A DNA stretch of 52,238 bases. Source: Spirirestis rafaelensis WJT71-NPBG6. GTDB taxonomy: Bacteria > Cyanobacteriota > Cyanobacteriia > Cyanobacteriales > Nostocaceae. Made by a program: the position numbers and the translations under genes. Location of the stretch: NCBI GenBank assembly GCA_019359015.1, contig JAHHID010000052.1:1-52238 (forward strand), in the 5' to 3' direction. Positions 7,815-16,599 of this stretch are shown piece after piece; the stretch's first letter is position 1, and every line of letters starts with the position of its first letter. The notes beneath the pieces are model-generated. The model did no database searches. It was not told the DNA's origin and saw only the letters and a program-made list of their open reading frames with translations.

Positions 7815-10800
7815 ATGTACGCATCATCATCTAACTCGGATCATCAGTCAGAAACCTTTGACATTCGCAACTTCCTAGACCGGCTTACCCCAGCCAAAGA
7901 GAAAAACAAGTACATTTGCCCCGTATGCGACGGACACAACTTAGGGATTAACCCAGAAAATGGGAAATATCAATGCTTCAACGGTTGTCAGTGCGACAAT
8001 ATCCGGGAAGCAATATCACCTTGGGCTGAAGTTGTTGGTAAGAGGGGAAGCGATCGCTCACAATGGACAAACACTCTTTACCCCAAATCGCGCTTTTCCA
8101 AACAATCGCCCAAACCAGCCCCAATCCCGCAAGGTGAACTAATTGTAGTGAGATTGGCGCAAGAAGCAACTGATGTACCCTCTCCCCAAAAACCGCAGTT
8201 TGTCCCAGACAGAGTAATCGACAAACTAAAATCAGATGGTGCAACAGCAGCAGAATTAAAGGAAATTACCGTTACCACCTATGATTATGGCAATGGACAA
8301 ACAGTTCATCGCTTTGAAAGCCCGTGTGCTGCTCACTATAAAGGACGCGCTAAATCCTTCAGCCAAAGCCACGTTGACAGCAGCGGTAAAACCAGGTGGA
8401 ATAAGGGGAATAAACCCTGGAAGGCATATCGGCTAACAGAAGCTATAGCTGCGGCTTCTTCTGTGAATGGAGTATCTATTTTACTTCAACACGAGGGTGA
8501 GGGTTGTGTTGAAATCGGTAGAGTAAGTGCGATCGCCGGCTTCACATTTCAAGGTAGCGGTTGGGATAAAAAGACTATATCAAATGAATATCAACGCGCT
8601 TTGTCCGCTGGGATAGGGCTAATAGTCTTCCTCCACGACTCCGACGACGCTGGATTGAAGAAAGCCCAACTATGCCAAAAATGCGCCGATAAAGTAGGAA
8701 TTGCATTTATCACCATTAACCCCCATGATATTTGCCCTGACTTACCATATAAGTCAAGTGATATCAAGGAAATTTTAGGGCAAATGTCAGTACCCGACTT
8801 TATCCGCAGACTGGAAGAAGAAATTCATGCTGCTGTTGCCAAGCGATCGCTCGAACGACAACAAGAAAAAGAACGAGAAGAACAACTTGAAGATGCTCGT
8901 CACTTCCAAATATCTCATTACGACCCAGAAAACCCAGAATCCTTTTACAAACCCATTTGTGAGAGACTGGGATTATCGCTTACTAATTGCGTAACCTCCA
9001 CCACTTTTGACGGTTGGGCTTATCGCAATGTGTTTGATAGTGCTCAAAACTGGCGGGTTATCGATTCAGCGTTTTATCGTTGGTCAGAGTCAGTTGAAGT
9101 TTGGCAGCACCAACCAGATAACCGTATTTACACTCTCGTTGCCGACGCTGGGGAAAGAGCATTTAAACTCAAACACTCAGACAAATTTGGCTGGCAGGTG
9201 ACTAAGCCTTATGAAACAAATAGTCACAAAGAATCAGCCTTTAAATTCTGCCGCAGCAAGTTAGAACGTCCAGAACCACTGCCAACAAATACACATTTAC
9301 TGGCATTCAACAACTGTGCTGTTGACGTGCGAACCGGGCAGCAGTTGCCCAAAAGTAAAGATTTTTACCTGACTCACCTGATACCGCACGACTACTCACC
9401 CAACAAACCATGTCCCGAAGTCTTCCATAAGTTTATAGTTGACTCTTTTGGTGAAGACATGCTCCCGGTAATTCGCGCATTTACAAGTATGTTTCTTGAC
9501 CCAACCGCTCCTTATGGCAGATTCCCGCATCTAATTGGGCAAAGTGGCGGCGGCAAGGGGACATTGGGACGGTTCTGGGGTAGTTTATTTGGGAAAGAAG
9601 GTTCTGGCAGTGCCGCTAATTTTGTGGATATTTCCACTCCTGAAGGGCGACACCAGTATTTAACTGGCAAGCGAATATTTGGTTTCCCTGATATGGGTGG
9701 CTACGCCGAAGGGGTACGGGCTTTCTACGAACTAGTTGACAATGGTTCTATGACTGGCAGGGCATTATTCAACCCAGTAGCATACGACAAACAGTGGTAC
9801 ATGCGGTTTTGGCTAGCCTCAGTAGACCACTTGCAAATTGAAAATGCTGGGGACGGCTGGGTGCGACGCGCTTACCCAATTCCCGTAAAAAGCAGGGATA
9901 TTAAAACAGACCCCGACTTGCGGGTGAAATTAGAAGCAGCAAAGGCTGATGTTATCAGTTGGGCGTTAGCAATGCCTCGTGACGAACGGGATCGGATACT
10001 GCTATCACGACCCGAATCAGAACGAGCAATAAATTTGGCGCTGGACGCAGCTTTGTACGCAGATTCTACTAAGAGTTTTGTAGATTTGTGCTTGCGTCCG
10101 TCACCAGAGGCGAGTTTTGTTCCGAATCACCTGCTGCACAGTTGGTATGTAGCTTACTGCAAGGAACATGGCTACAACCCATTGGGGATGAGTAAATTTA
10201 TTTCTCACTTAAAGACCATTTTACCGAGAAACTCTGTTGACCGCAGATGGTCGCCAACGATCAACGGAAAACGCGATCGGATTCAGGCACATTGGTCCAA
10301 TCTCGTATCGCTACCTGGGGTATTTGTTTCATGGTCTCCAGAGGGTAGGGACAGCGGGGAAAGACCGACGCCACCACAAAACCCAATTTGGATTTGCATT
10401 AAGTCCGAGTGTAATGAAGGCGGGTTGATGGATTTTGAAGATTTCTGGAGTCCGCCCGAACCCCCAGACGATTCGGGCAATGGGGGCAATGGCGGTAATG
10501 GCGGTAACGGTTCGGGCAATGGGTGTAACAGTAATGGCGGTAACGGTTCGGGATCGGGAGTTAACACCCCTACTTCTCCCACTCCCAACAATCCACCGAT
10601 TTTCCGGGGTGAAATTGTGGAAAATAATCCACCAAAAAGCCCAGAAGCCAGTCACAGCAAGACTGTCCAGGCTGTCCAGGGGGAAATTTTTCATTCCCCA
10701 TACCCTGGACAGGCTGAAACAACGCAATATCAAGGGTGTCCACCCTGTCCAATTGTCCAGGGTACAGGTTTCGATTTAGAAAAAAATAATGAAGTGACCC

Positions 10801-11468
10801 AGCGAAATTATCACTCTTTTGAAACGAATTTTTCCTCTAGTCCGATAACAGTGGGTGGACAAAATATGGACACCCTGGACAGTCCCTCTGGTACTGGGTT
10901 TCAGTCAACTGCCGTCAAGTGCGTTTTTTCAGGACAAATTGCTAATACACTCCCATTTGATTCATTCGCAAACGCGCAGGTAGTGTTAAATACCCTCACT
11001 GAATCAAATGCGGGTGAGTTGCTGTTTGATTTAACTAGTATGTGGAGCGAGTCAGAATTTGCAGCAGTGCGATTGCACCTCACACACGAACAACTGTCTT
11101 CAGTGAGACAGACATTAAAGCAGTATCGCGGTGCTACCCACTCCGACGCTGCTACTAACTCTACTGCTGCTACTAACTCTACTGCTGCTACTAACGAAAC
11201 CGTTGCTACACACGAAACCGTTGTTACTCACCAAACCGTTGTTACCCACCAAACTGCGAACGTAGCCATACCGCAGTTAAAAGTTGGAGATGTGGTAGCC
11301 AGTAACGATCCTGAAAGTAAGTCTTATCATTGGCGTGGTAAAATTACCCGATTCCACCCAGGAAATCCACAACTTTGCTATGTCAACTATCCGGAACGAA
11401 GAACCGAACTAAAACTAAAACTTACAGAAATTTCTTCTTTGCTCTCTAAATTGCGCTTATTAGAATAA
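7815..11468 (+). CDS. Plasmid replication primase-helicase (toprim plus SF3-type helicase)
   Basis: I place the start at ATG 7815, preceded by GGAGAG; the frame itself opens at 7716. The 1217-residue protein has an N-terminal zinc ribbon (CPVC ... CFNGCQC, about residues 34-58) and a toprim-like region ending in FLHDSDDAGLKKAQ (about 270-285). A helicase domain with Walker A GQSGGGKGT at about 575 precedes an ordered D/N-rich segment typical of superfamily 3 helicases. This resembles cyanobacterial plasmid Rep proteins (DUF3854/CyRepA-like). A Gly/Asn-rich linker (about 890-915), a hexapeptide repeat block (11133-11258) and a C-terminal SH3-like domain (LKVGDVVASNDPESKSYHW) follow. It should unwind the plasmid origin and prime synthesis. 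The long low-complexity linkers are unusual and suggest flexible tethering of the last domain. Confidence 0.82.
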   Translation: MYASSSNSDHQSETFDIRNFLDRLTPAKEKNKYICPVCDGHNLGINPENGKYQCFNGCQCDNIREAISPWAEVVGKRGSDRSQWTNTLYPKSRFSKQSPKPAPIPQGELIVVRLAQEATDVPSPQKPQFVPDRVIDKLKSDGATAAELKEITVTTYDYGNGQTVHRFESPCAAHYKGRAKSFSQSHVDSSGKTRWNKGNKPWKAYRLTEAIAAASSVNGVSILLQHEGEGCVEIGRVSAIAGFTFQGSGWDKKTISNEYQRALSAGIGLIVFLHDSDDAGLKKAQLCQKCADKVGIAFITINPHDICPDLPYKSSDIKEILGQMSVPDFIRRLEEEIHAAVAKRSLERQQEKEREEQLEDARHFQISHYDPENPESFYKPICERLGLSLTNCVTSTTFDGWAYRNVFDSAQNWRVIDSAFYRWSESVEVWQHQPDNRIYTLVADAGERAFKLKHSDKFGWQVTKPYETNSHKESAFKFCRSKLERPEPLPTNTHLLAFNNCAVDVRTGQQLPKSKDFYLTHLIPHDYSPNKPCPEVFHKFIVDSFGEDMLPVIRAFTSMFLDPTAPYGRFPHLIGQSGGGKGTLGRFWGSLFGKEGSGSAANFVDISTPEGRHQYLTGKRIFGFPDMGGYAEGVRAFYELVDNGSMTGRALFNPVAYDKQWYMRFWLASVDHLQIENAGDGWVRRAYPIPVKSRDIKTDPDLRVKLEAAKADVISWALAMPRDERDRILLSRPESERAINLALDAALYADSTKSFVDLCLRPSPEASFVPNHLLHSWYVAYCKEHGYNPLGMSKFISHLKTILPRNSVDRRWSPTINGKRDRIQAHWSNLVSLPGVFVSWSPEGRDSGERPTPPQNPIWICIKSECNEGGLMDFEDFWSPPEPPDDSGNGGNGGNGGNGSGNGCNSNGGNGSGSGVNTPTSPTPNNPPIFRGEIVENNPPKSPEASHSKTVQAVQGEIFHSPYPGQAETTQYQGCPPCPIVQGTGFDLEKNNEVTQRNYHSFETNFSSSPITVGGQNMDTLDSPSGTGFQSTAVKCVFSGQIANTLPFDSFANAQVVLNTLTESNAGELLFDLTSMWSESEFAAVRLHLTHEQLSSVRQTLKQYRGATHSDAATNSTAATNSTAATNETVATHETVVTHQTVVTHQTANVAIPQLKVGDVVASNDPESKSYHWRGKITRFHPGNPQLCYVNYPERRTELKLKLTEISSLLSKLRLLE
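10476..10560 (+). repeat. Gly/Asn-encoding low-complexity repeat in rep
   Basis: Repeated ggcaatggcggtaa-type words encode runs of Gly-Asn-Gly-Gly inside the replication protein, forming a flexible linker between the helicase domain and the C-terminal part. The array is prone to slippage and may vary in length between strains. Confidence 0.7.
11133..11258 (+). repeat. Seven tandem 18-bp units inside rep
   Basis: Seven consecutive 18-base units of the type gctactaactctactgct encode hexapeptides ATHSDA, ATNSTA, ATNSTA, ATNETV, ATHETV, VTHQTV and VTHQTA. Units two and three are identical in DNA. The Ser/Thr-rich array precedes the C-terminal SH3-like domain and is probably a disordered spacer. 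It is a coding microsatellite rather than a CRISPR or iteron array. Confidence 0.85.
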
Positions 11469-11569
11469 ACGACGTTCTGCTTTCACTCTTAGCATTTTCT
11501 ACGCAACTAAAACTCATAAAGAGAAGAAAACGTCAATATAAAGGAGAACCTCCCTTTTCTTGCTGTTTA

Positions 11570-11968
11570 ATGACACCCATCACCAATGAACTGATTGCCG
11601 AAATCATCCGTCGTCTAGTCGCTTCTCTCAACCCAGAAGAAATTATTCTGTTTGGTTCCTATGCTTGGGGAACACCCCATCAGTATAGCGACCTGGATTT
11701 ATGCGTCATTTTACCGAATGACATTCCAGAATTTGACCGCATCGAATGGGGAGTACGGGCATTAAACGTTTTGGACGATTTGCTGGTTGATGTAGATGTT
11801 TTAATCAAAACCCGTTTGGATGTTGAAACCTTTAAAACAGTCCCGGCTTCCCTAACACGAAAAATAGTAGAAAAAGGCAAATTACTATATGGACAAGGCA
11901 AAGCGCACTTTGATACAGTTCTGGTTGAAAAAAGCCCAGCGTGCAGCAGCCTGCTGCACAAAAATTAG
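11570..11968 (+). CDS. MNT-domain nucleotidyltransferase (MntA-like)
   Basis: This protein of up to 132 residues has the minimal nucleotidyltransferase signature: FGSYAWGT, then SDLDLCV with the metal-binding Asp pair, and a third acidic position in DVDVLIK. In HEPN/MNT modules the MNT protein modifies or neutralises its HEPN partner and acts as the antitoxin. The HEPN reading frame begins inside its 3' end (ATG at 11889). The natural end of such proteins is usually near KGKLLYG, so the last about 25 residues, read out of frame with HEPN, are probably not conserved. AAGGAGAA lies 21 bases before the ATG, rather far for a ribosome site. Confidence 0.8.
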   Translation: MTPITNELIAEIIRRLVASLNPEEIILFGSYAWGTPHQYSDLDLCVILPNDIPEFDRIEWGVRALNVLDDLLVDVDVLIKTRLDVETFKTVPASLTRKIVEKGKLLYGQGKAHFDTVLVEKSPACSSLLHKN

Positions 11969-12306
11969 CCCCGGAACTCCCAGATATCGCTATATATCAT
12001 TGCCAGCAAGCAGCAGAAAAAGCGCTTAAGGGGTTTCTGGTTCTCCACGATCAAGACTCTGGAGACACACATAACATTAACACTTTGGTAAAACTGGCTT
12101 CCGTATTTAAACCAGAATTGGCGACTGTATTAAAAGAAGCAGGATACCTGAGTCAGTACAACCAGACGTATCGATACCCGATGGAAGCAACAGAAGATTT
12201 TAATCCCACCCCTGGAGAATTGAAGAAAGCATACTCTTTGGCAAGTGAAGTTTACAAAAATGTTATTGACTCCATGCCTACTGAAGTTACGGGAAAATCT
12301 CAATAA
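11889..12306 (+). pseudogene. HEPN-domain protein, apparently frameshifted
   Basis: From ATG 11889 the frame reads MDKAKRTLIQFWLKKAQR, the expected first helix of an HEPN protein. Then the frame must shift near 11940-11955 to continue AAQKLAPELPDIAIYHCQQAAEKALKGF and the rest of the domain to the stop at 12306. The observed spacing between Arg and AAQKLA is 13 bases where 12 would keep frame, so a single extra base explains the break. The later part carries HCQQAAEKALKG, THNINTLVKL and RYP, all typical of HEPN partners of MNT proteins. If the shift is real, translation could only give the truncated 121-residue form from GTG 11941. A sequencing error or a programmed shift at this cag/gct-rich site remains possible. 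Confidence 0.65.
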
Positions 12307-12338
12307 TAATTCAAAGCAAATGTTTGTTGATATTGATC

Positions 12339-12472
12339 AGGACTTACGCAACTGGCACATATCTTCGTGTTAAGAGTCAACAGTCAACAGTCAAAAGTTA
12401 AGGTTTTTGGAATGCGTGAATGTGTGACTAGGGACAATTTTTGCGAAAAAATATGACACTTGCGTAAGTCCT
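12339..12472. mobile_element. MITE with aggacttacgcaa terminal inverted repeats
   Basis: The element is 134 bp. The left end aggacttacgcaa (12339-12351) is perfectly inverted at the right end ttgcgtaagtcct (12460-12472), and the match extends imperfectly for about 22 bases. The word attga flanks both sides (one copy two bases away on the left), which may be a target duplication. No coding sequence fits inside; the interior has a gtcaaca heptamer repeated three times (about 12377-12397). This end sequence belongs to a type frequent in Nostocales genomes. It depends on a transposase supplied elsewhere. Confidence 0.75.
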
Positions 12473-12635
12473 ATTGATTATATCGAAGCAGCGCATTTTA
12501 AGTATCTTATCTTTAAGCTCCTCTCAACCCCAACTTTCTCACTTAGATCGATATTTCTCGCTCCAACCCCACAGACCGCAACGAATACTGTTTATCCTTC
12601 CACGTTGCAATTGTCCCCAAGAGCTACATATCAGT
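12473..12635. other. Spacer between MITE and second partition module
   Basis: Pyrimidine-rich spacer of about 160 bases on the plus strand. I see no gene, no hairpin and no repeat that stands out. Confidence 0.5.
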
Positions 12636-13103
12636 CTAAAGCCCCAAATCATGAAAATTGGCGCTCTTTAACGAAAAAACCGCTTTTGCATCCAACGAGT
12701 CCTCCTCTTCATCAAGAGCTTCATCAGACTTTATCAGGCTTGGTGACTCACTCATATCAACATCCCTATTGCCGACTCCATTGCCATGCACATTTCCCCC
12801 ACCAGCAAAAAAAGAAGCAAAATCTAACCCAGCCCAACAGCACAAATTTTTACAGTGAAGCAGCAGTAATTCTACAGCCATACTCGTACGTTGTTTCAGT
12901 TCCACATCGCTAACACTATCCTTATCAGCATATGGCTGCAAGCACATACTGAGCATAGACAGAGCGATTTGAACTGGTGGCAAAGATATACCCCCAAGCC
13001 TTCCCTTTTTAATAAACTCTATTAATCTTCCCGAAGGACTATCTAAATCTACCTTTTGAATCCTAAACTCTACCATCTTCTGCCCCATAACCCCAACCAT
13101 CAT
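12636..13103 (-). CDS. ParR-like adaptor partner of the second actin-like protein
   Basis: The product has 155 residues (start MMVGVMGQKMVEFRIQK; internal Met codons at 13088 or 13076 could be the real start). It overlaps the stop of the second ParM-like gene by 4 bases, the same layout as parM-parR at 5108-6529. The N-terminal half has a short strand followed by helices (GRLIEFIKKGR, SLPPVQIALSMLSMCLQ), which fits a small DNA-binding fold. The C-terminal half is acidic and Gly/Ser-rich (SDEALDEEEDSLD), as in adaptors with a flexible tail. No direct family match was recognised, so the call rests on context. Confidence 0.5.
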   Translation of the reverse strand: MMVGVMGQKMVEFRIQKVDLDSPSGRLIEFIKKGRLGGISLPPVQIALSMLSMCLQPYADKDSVSDVELKQRTSMAVELLLLHCKNLCCWAGLDFASFFAGGGNVHGNGVGNRDVDMSESPSLIKSDEALDEEEDSLDAKAVFSLKSANFHDLGL

Positions 13104-14317
13104 TTTTTTTCTAAAAGTTGTTTCTTCTTAACCAATTGCAACAAAGCCGTGTGCACACCAAAACACTCCACAAGTCGGTCTATCAAAGGGTCATTCGCCT
13201 TAAGATTAAAATTATTTCTAATAGCCTTAACAACGCCACCACTACCCCCTCGCACCACCAAAGCGTGAGCAAAAAACTCCTTCAACTGCTTCTCTAACTT
13301 ATAAGATGCACCACCAGTAACCAACACCTCATCCACAATCACCAAATCCTCTGCCAGAAAATCCTTCAACCATCGTTCCACTAAAACCCAATAATCCAAA
13401 GTACTTTGCTCAATAGCTTGAAAAATCCGCTCAGTCATCGAAGACAGATTTTTAGAATTAGACAAACTTCCCAACAAAAACGCACGAATATATTCCGGCT
13501 TATCGCGTCCAAAATAAACAGCTTCCGCTAACCGTGCTTCCGGAATATTAGTTTTATCCAAACCAGCATTAGCAGCAACACTTTCAACAATTTGGAAAAA
13601 CCCCAAAGATGGACAATCCTTACGCTGAATTTGCCCCCGACGATACAAAATGCCAGTAATATTGTAGTGACCGAAAATTAAACAAAGAATATTACGCTCC
13701 TTAAACGGCAGTGCATTTTCGTCAGCCTGCCTAATCATTAACTGTCCCGCACCTTCTGGCTTAACATCCAAACAACTAAATTGAATTTCATATATATTTG
13801 ACCGAAAATTAAGTGTAAATGCATTATCTTCACCCAAGAGACTGGACATCAGCTCTTCTTTGTGCAGATAATACTCGGAAAGTGGCAGAAGCACTTCAAG
13901 TGCCACTCGAACCCTTCTATACAAATATTGCGTGCCGCAATAGCAATTCCTTCCAAGTCCCTCTTTCTCAGCTATGGCACAGATAATCGCACCACATCGC
14001 CATGCAGCCATCTCAAATTTTTGTTCTTTTTTTTTGCTACTTGACTGAAGTCGATAATTAGGCTTTTGAGCCAAAAGTCCAAAAGCCAGTCCCGTTCCAT
14101 CCTTCAACTTTATCCAAGCATCATCTTCCGGATTACAGTTGACAATTGAGAGTGCTGACAAGAGCTTTTTAGATAAACTTGCCACCTCCGGTTCCATTAA
14201 TATTAGTTTCTGTGGTCCGTTTGGTTCCACAGAGTACACCACCTTATTGAGCGATTTTCCCATATCGATGCACAACGTTAGGCGAAGTGGATCTAAGTTA
14301 TCTTTCATTGACCACAT
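13100..14317 (-). CDS. Second ParM/StbA-like actin homologue
   Basis: This 405-residue actin-like protein has a phosphate-1 loop LTLCIDMGKSLNKVVYSV near residue 15, a central strand ILCLIFGHYNITGILYRRG near residue 210, and VDEVLVTGGASYKLEKQL near residue 350, which fits the adenosine loop. In the second phosphate loop the usual Asp-x-Gly is replaced by FGHYN, so nucleotide handling may differ from parM at 5453-6529. The two actin genes share only family-level similarity and are about 6.5 kb apart. Either this is a second segregation system or it arrived with a fused replicon. The start could also be ATG 14308; neither has a clear ribosome site. Confidence 0.75.
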   Translation of the reverse strand: MWSMKDNLDPLRLTLCIDMGKSLNKVVYSVEPNGPQKLILMEPEVASLSKKLLSALSIVNCNPEDDAWIKLKDGTGLAFGLLAQKPNYRLQSSSKKKEQKFEMAAWRCGAIICAIAEKEGLGRNCYCGTQYLYRRVRVALEVLLPLSEYYLHKEELMSSLLGEDNAFTLNFRSNIYEIQFSCLDVKPEGAGQLMIRQADENALPFKERNILCLIFGHYNITGILYRRGQIQRKDCPSLGFFQIVESVAANAGLDKTNIPEARLAEAVYFGRDKPEYIRAFLLGSLSNSKNLSSMTERIFQAIEQSTLDYWVLVERWLKDFLAEDLVIVDEVLVTGGASYKLEKQLKEFFAHALVVRGGSGGVVKAIRNNFNLKANDPLIDRLVECFGVHTALLQLVKKKQLLEKK

Positions 14318-14719
14318 AAGTAGAAATACTCAGTTATTTTGGAGTCAGAATTTAGGACTTAAATAGTTCAAACCAAGGTAAAAAATAGTAAAAATTTAGT
14401 GGGAGCAGAGCACATTAGCTGCTAGAGTAGGCAGAAACTAGGCAAAAAATACTAAATATTGAACCATAACTTATTGATAAACCGACTTATTGAAGTAAGT
14501 AATCCGAAATACTTCTAGACTTTTTAGGCGGAGTTCCCTTAAAAACTAAGGTATTTTACGGTAGTCACCACGCCCAGAGTTGAGCCAGACTCTTGTGTAG
14601 TGCCATTGATGGTGGTTTAACGCCAGCCATGTCGCCTATATGCGCTGTACGCGCATATCGCCCCACAGGGGCGACGGCGACGGCTGGCTCCTGCGGAGGG
14701 CAGTAGCACAGGAACGTGG
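14318..14719. promoter_or_regulatory. Intergenic region with candidate oriT
   Basis: This gap separates the divergent second parM-like gene and mobC. An inverted repeat agagt/actct (14576-14580 and 14590-14594) is followed by tgtgtagtgcc, reminiscent of the inverted repeat plus nick core of mobilisable plasmids. A large nested palindrome follows: gccagcc (14622) pairs with ggctggc (14681), enclosing tatgcgc/gcgcata (about 14639-14657) and ccccacagggg. oriT normally lies directly in front of mobC and the relaxase, which fits. The GC-rich palindrome may instead be one of the dispersed cyanobacterial repeats. The region also has to carry promoters in both directions. Confidence 0.4.
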
Positions 14720-15124
14720 GTGGCGATGAGTAGTAAGACCAAAAGAGATGATGGTGTCGCGAGAAAAATTACGCATCCAGTGCGGTTTGCGGCTGATGAG
14801 TACGAGCAATTGAAGGAGAAGGCGTACCAAGCTAGGGTGTCAATATCAGAATTTATTCGTCGTGCTGCACTACGTCGTCGTGTTGTGGAACCACCGCCTC
14901 CACCACAATTGAATTGGAAATTGTATGAGGAGCTTAATTCTATTGGTGTTAATTTAAATCAATTAGCCAAAGCAGCAAACATTGCTGTCAAGTCAGGGCA
15001 AGGTGTGAACGTTGATGTTGAGAAATTACAAAAATTGGTGGACTCTTTGCGTACGTCCATTAAAGAAACTCAAATGCAGCTCTTGGAATGCGGGGTAACT
15101 GACGACGAGGAGGACTCAGCTTGA
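14720..15124 (+). CDS. mobC: MobC-like relaxosome accessory protein
   Basis: The product has 134 residues. ARKITHPVRFAADEYEQLKEKA then VSISEFIRRAALRRRV is a ribbon-helix-helix-like DNA-binding part, and GVNLNQLAKAANIA followed by an amphipathic helix (LVDSLRTSIKETQMQLL) is characteristic of MobC-type relaxase helpers. They bind oriT and help the relaxase open the strands. The frame starts at GTG 14720, with ATG 14726 as an alternative. The stop overlaps the TTG start of the relaxase (TTGA at 15121-15124), so the two proteins are translationally coupled. The candidate oriT lies just upstream. Confidence 0.8.
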   Translation: MAMSSKTKRDDGVARKITHPVRFAADEYEQLKEKAYQARVSISEFIRRAALRRRVVEPPPPPQLNWKLYEELNSIGVNLNQLAKAANIAVKSGQGVNVDVEKLQKLVDSLRTSIKETQMQLLECGVTDDEEDSA

Positions 15125-16599
15125 TTGCCAAGCAGTTTAAAAATCAAAGCTTCCGTTCCACCTTGGACTATGTACTCGGCAAAGAGAAAGCTAACATCAT
15201 CGACAGTAACATGGGCGGGTCTACCCCCAGGCAGTTAGCAAAAGAATTTGGGGCTTCTCGACGACTGCGATCCAATCTCCAACGCGCCTGCGGACATATT
15301 ATCTTATCAATTCCCCACCGCAGTGCTGACCATGAAAAAGGGGAGTACCATGAACATTTAGATGATGAGCAGTATGTAGCGATCGCCCAGCGCTGGCTAA
15401 AAGAAATGAAGTTCTTGGGCGAAAGGCTTCACCAAAGCCAGTACGTGATTGCCCGTCATCATGATACCGACCATGAACACATCCATATAATAGCTTCTCG
15501 CATTCGTATGGACTCTTCCGTTGTGTCGGACTCCTGGGACTACCGTCGCTCTGAAGTGGTTGTGCGCCAGTTGGAGAAAGAGTTTGGCTTGTCAGCTGCG
15601 CCCTGTAGCAGCGAACGAGTTGCAACGAGAGTTAAAGAGGAATTAGGCATTGAAGCCGCCGTCTCGCACCGAGCCGCCCAAACCCAAAAGCAGAAACATC
15701 ACACAAGCTTAAAGCCACCCGTTACCCAACTGCTGGCTGATGTTATAGATGCGGCAACAGTTGACCAGCCTACAGTTACTCAGTTGATTGGTCGTCTTCA
15801 GCAGCAGGGCGTTGTGGTTCATCCGCAGTTTAGCACTCAGGGGAACTTTAAAGAAGCGATCGCCTTTGAGATGGATGGGGTGAAAGTAGCTGGTTGGAAA
15901 CTAGGCAAGGCTTACAGCTTCCCCGGACTTCAATCTTGGCGGGGCGTAAACTACGACAGTGAACGTGATCTACTAGCACTCAAAAGAGCAGCAGCCGGAC
16001 AGTTAGTTGAACTACCTACTGAACAACTGCTAGTTAAGACGGAAGCAGCCGACTTGAACGCCAGTGAAGATGTCACCAGCACAACTTCTTCCACTCATTG
16101 TCCTGATACTCAAATCATAGAGGTCGCAGCTAATACACCAACGTTGCTGCCCGACTCAGAGCCAGAGCATTTGCATAAAATCTCAATAGCAAACGTAGAG
16201 CATCAGCAAGATGTTTGGGGCAAGTTGTCTGAACCACCCGCCCTAAGGAATACTACTGATGAAGAACAGCAGCTTCGGGCAGCAGAACTACTGAAAATAG
16301 CAGTGCCAGTTGGTGTAGAATTTATTAATCGCCTGTACAGAACAACTGGGCAAACCAGTTACAGATTCCAACACGCCATCTTGGAGAAGCAGGATTCGGA
16401 GTTGGTGTTCACTCACTTTGAGCGTGGCGAACTTTTCCGGGTTGAGATAAAACGCACGAATTCTGGACAGTTGACATATCAACCAGTGCGAGTAGGTTTT
16501 GTCAGCTTTGAAGATATTTCGCGCTGGCAAAAAATGCAAAAGCTTTTAGAAGTAGAACAAATGCACCAAAGGCAGGAGCAGCAGGTGGAACTTGACTGA
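15121..16599 (+). CDS. mobA: Relaxase/mobilisation nuclease
   Basis: This 492-residue protein with a TTG start overlaps mobC. Motif III is clear: HHDTDHEHIHII at residues 113-124, the three-histidine metal site of relaxases. Tyr17 (STLDYVLGK) is the likely strand-attacking tyrosine. The relaxase domain occupies about the first 200 residues; the remainder is a less conserved extension (about 200-490) with a possible helicase-like or DNA-binding role that I cannot name. The protein should nick oriT and carry the strand in conjugative transfer. No type IV secretion genes are seen here, so the plasmid is mobilisable at least, perhaps with helper functions elsewhere. Confidence 0.85.
   Translation: MIAKQFKNQSFRSTLDYVLGKEKANIIDSNMGGSTPRQLAKEFGASRRLRSNLQRACGHIILSIPHRSADHEKGEYHEHLDDEQYVAIAQRWLKEMKFLGERLHQSQYVIARHHDTDHEHIHIIASRIRMDSSVVSDSWDYRRSEVVVRQLEKEFGLSAAPCSSERVATRVKEELGIEAAVSHRAAQTQKQKHHTSLKPPVTQLLADVIDAATVDQPTVTQLIGRLQQQGVVVHPQFSTQGNFKEAIAFEMDGVKVAGWKLGKAYSFPGLQSWRGVNYDSERDLLALKRAAAGQLVELPTEQLLVKTEAADLNASEDVTSTTSSTHCPDTQIIEVAANTPTLLPDSEPEHLHKISIANVEHQQDVWGKLSEPPALRNTTDEEQQLRAAELLKIAVPVGVEFINRLYRTTGQTSYRFQHAILEKQDSELVFTHFERGELFRVEIKRTNSGQLTYQPVRVGFVSFEDISRWQKMQKLLEVEQMHQRQEQQVELD

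Noticed and set aside
12377-12397. gtcaaca heptamer repeats as a CRISPR array
   Set aside because: Units are seven bases, tandem without spacers and lie inside a MITE; not CRISPR.
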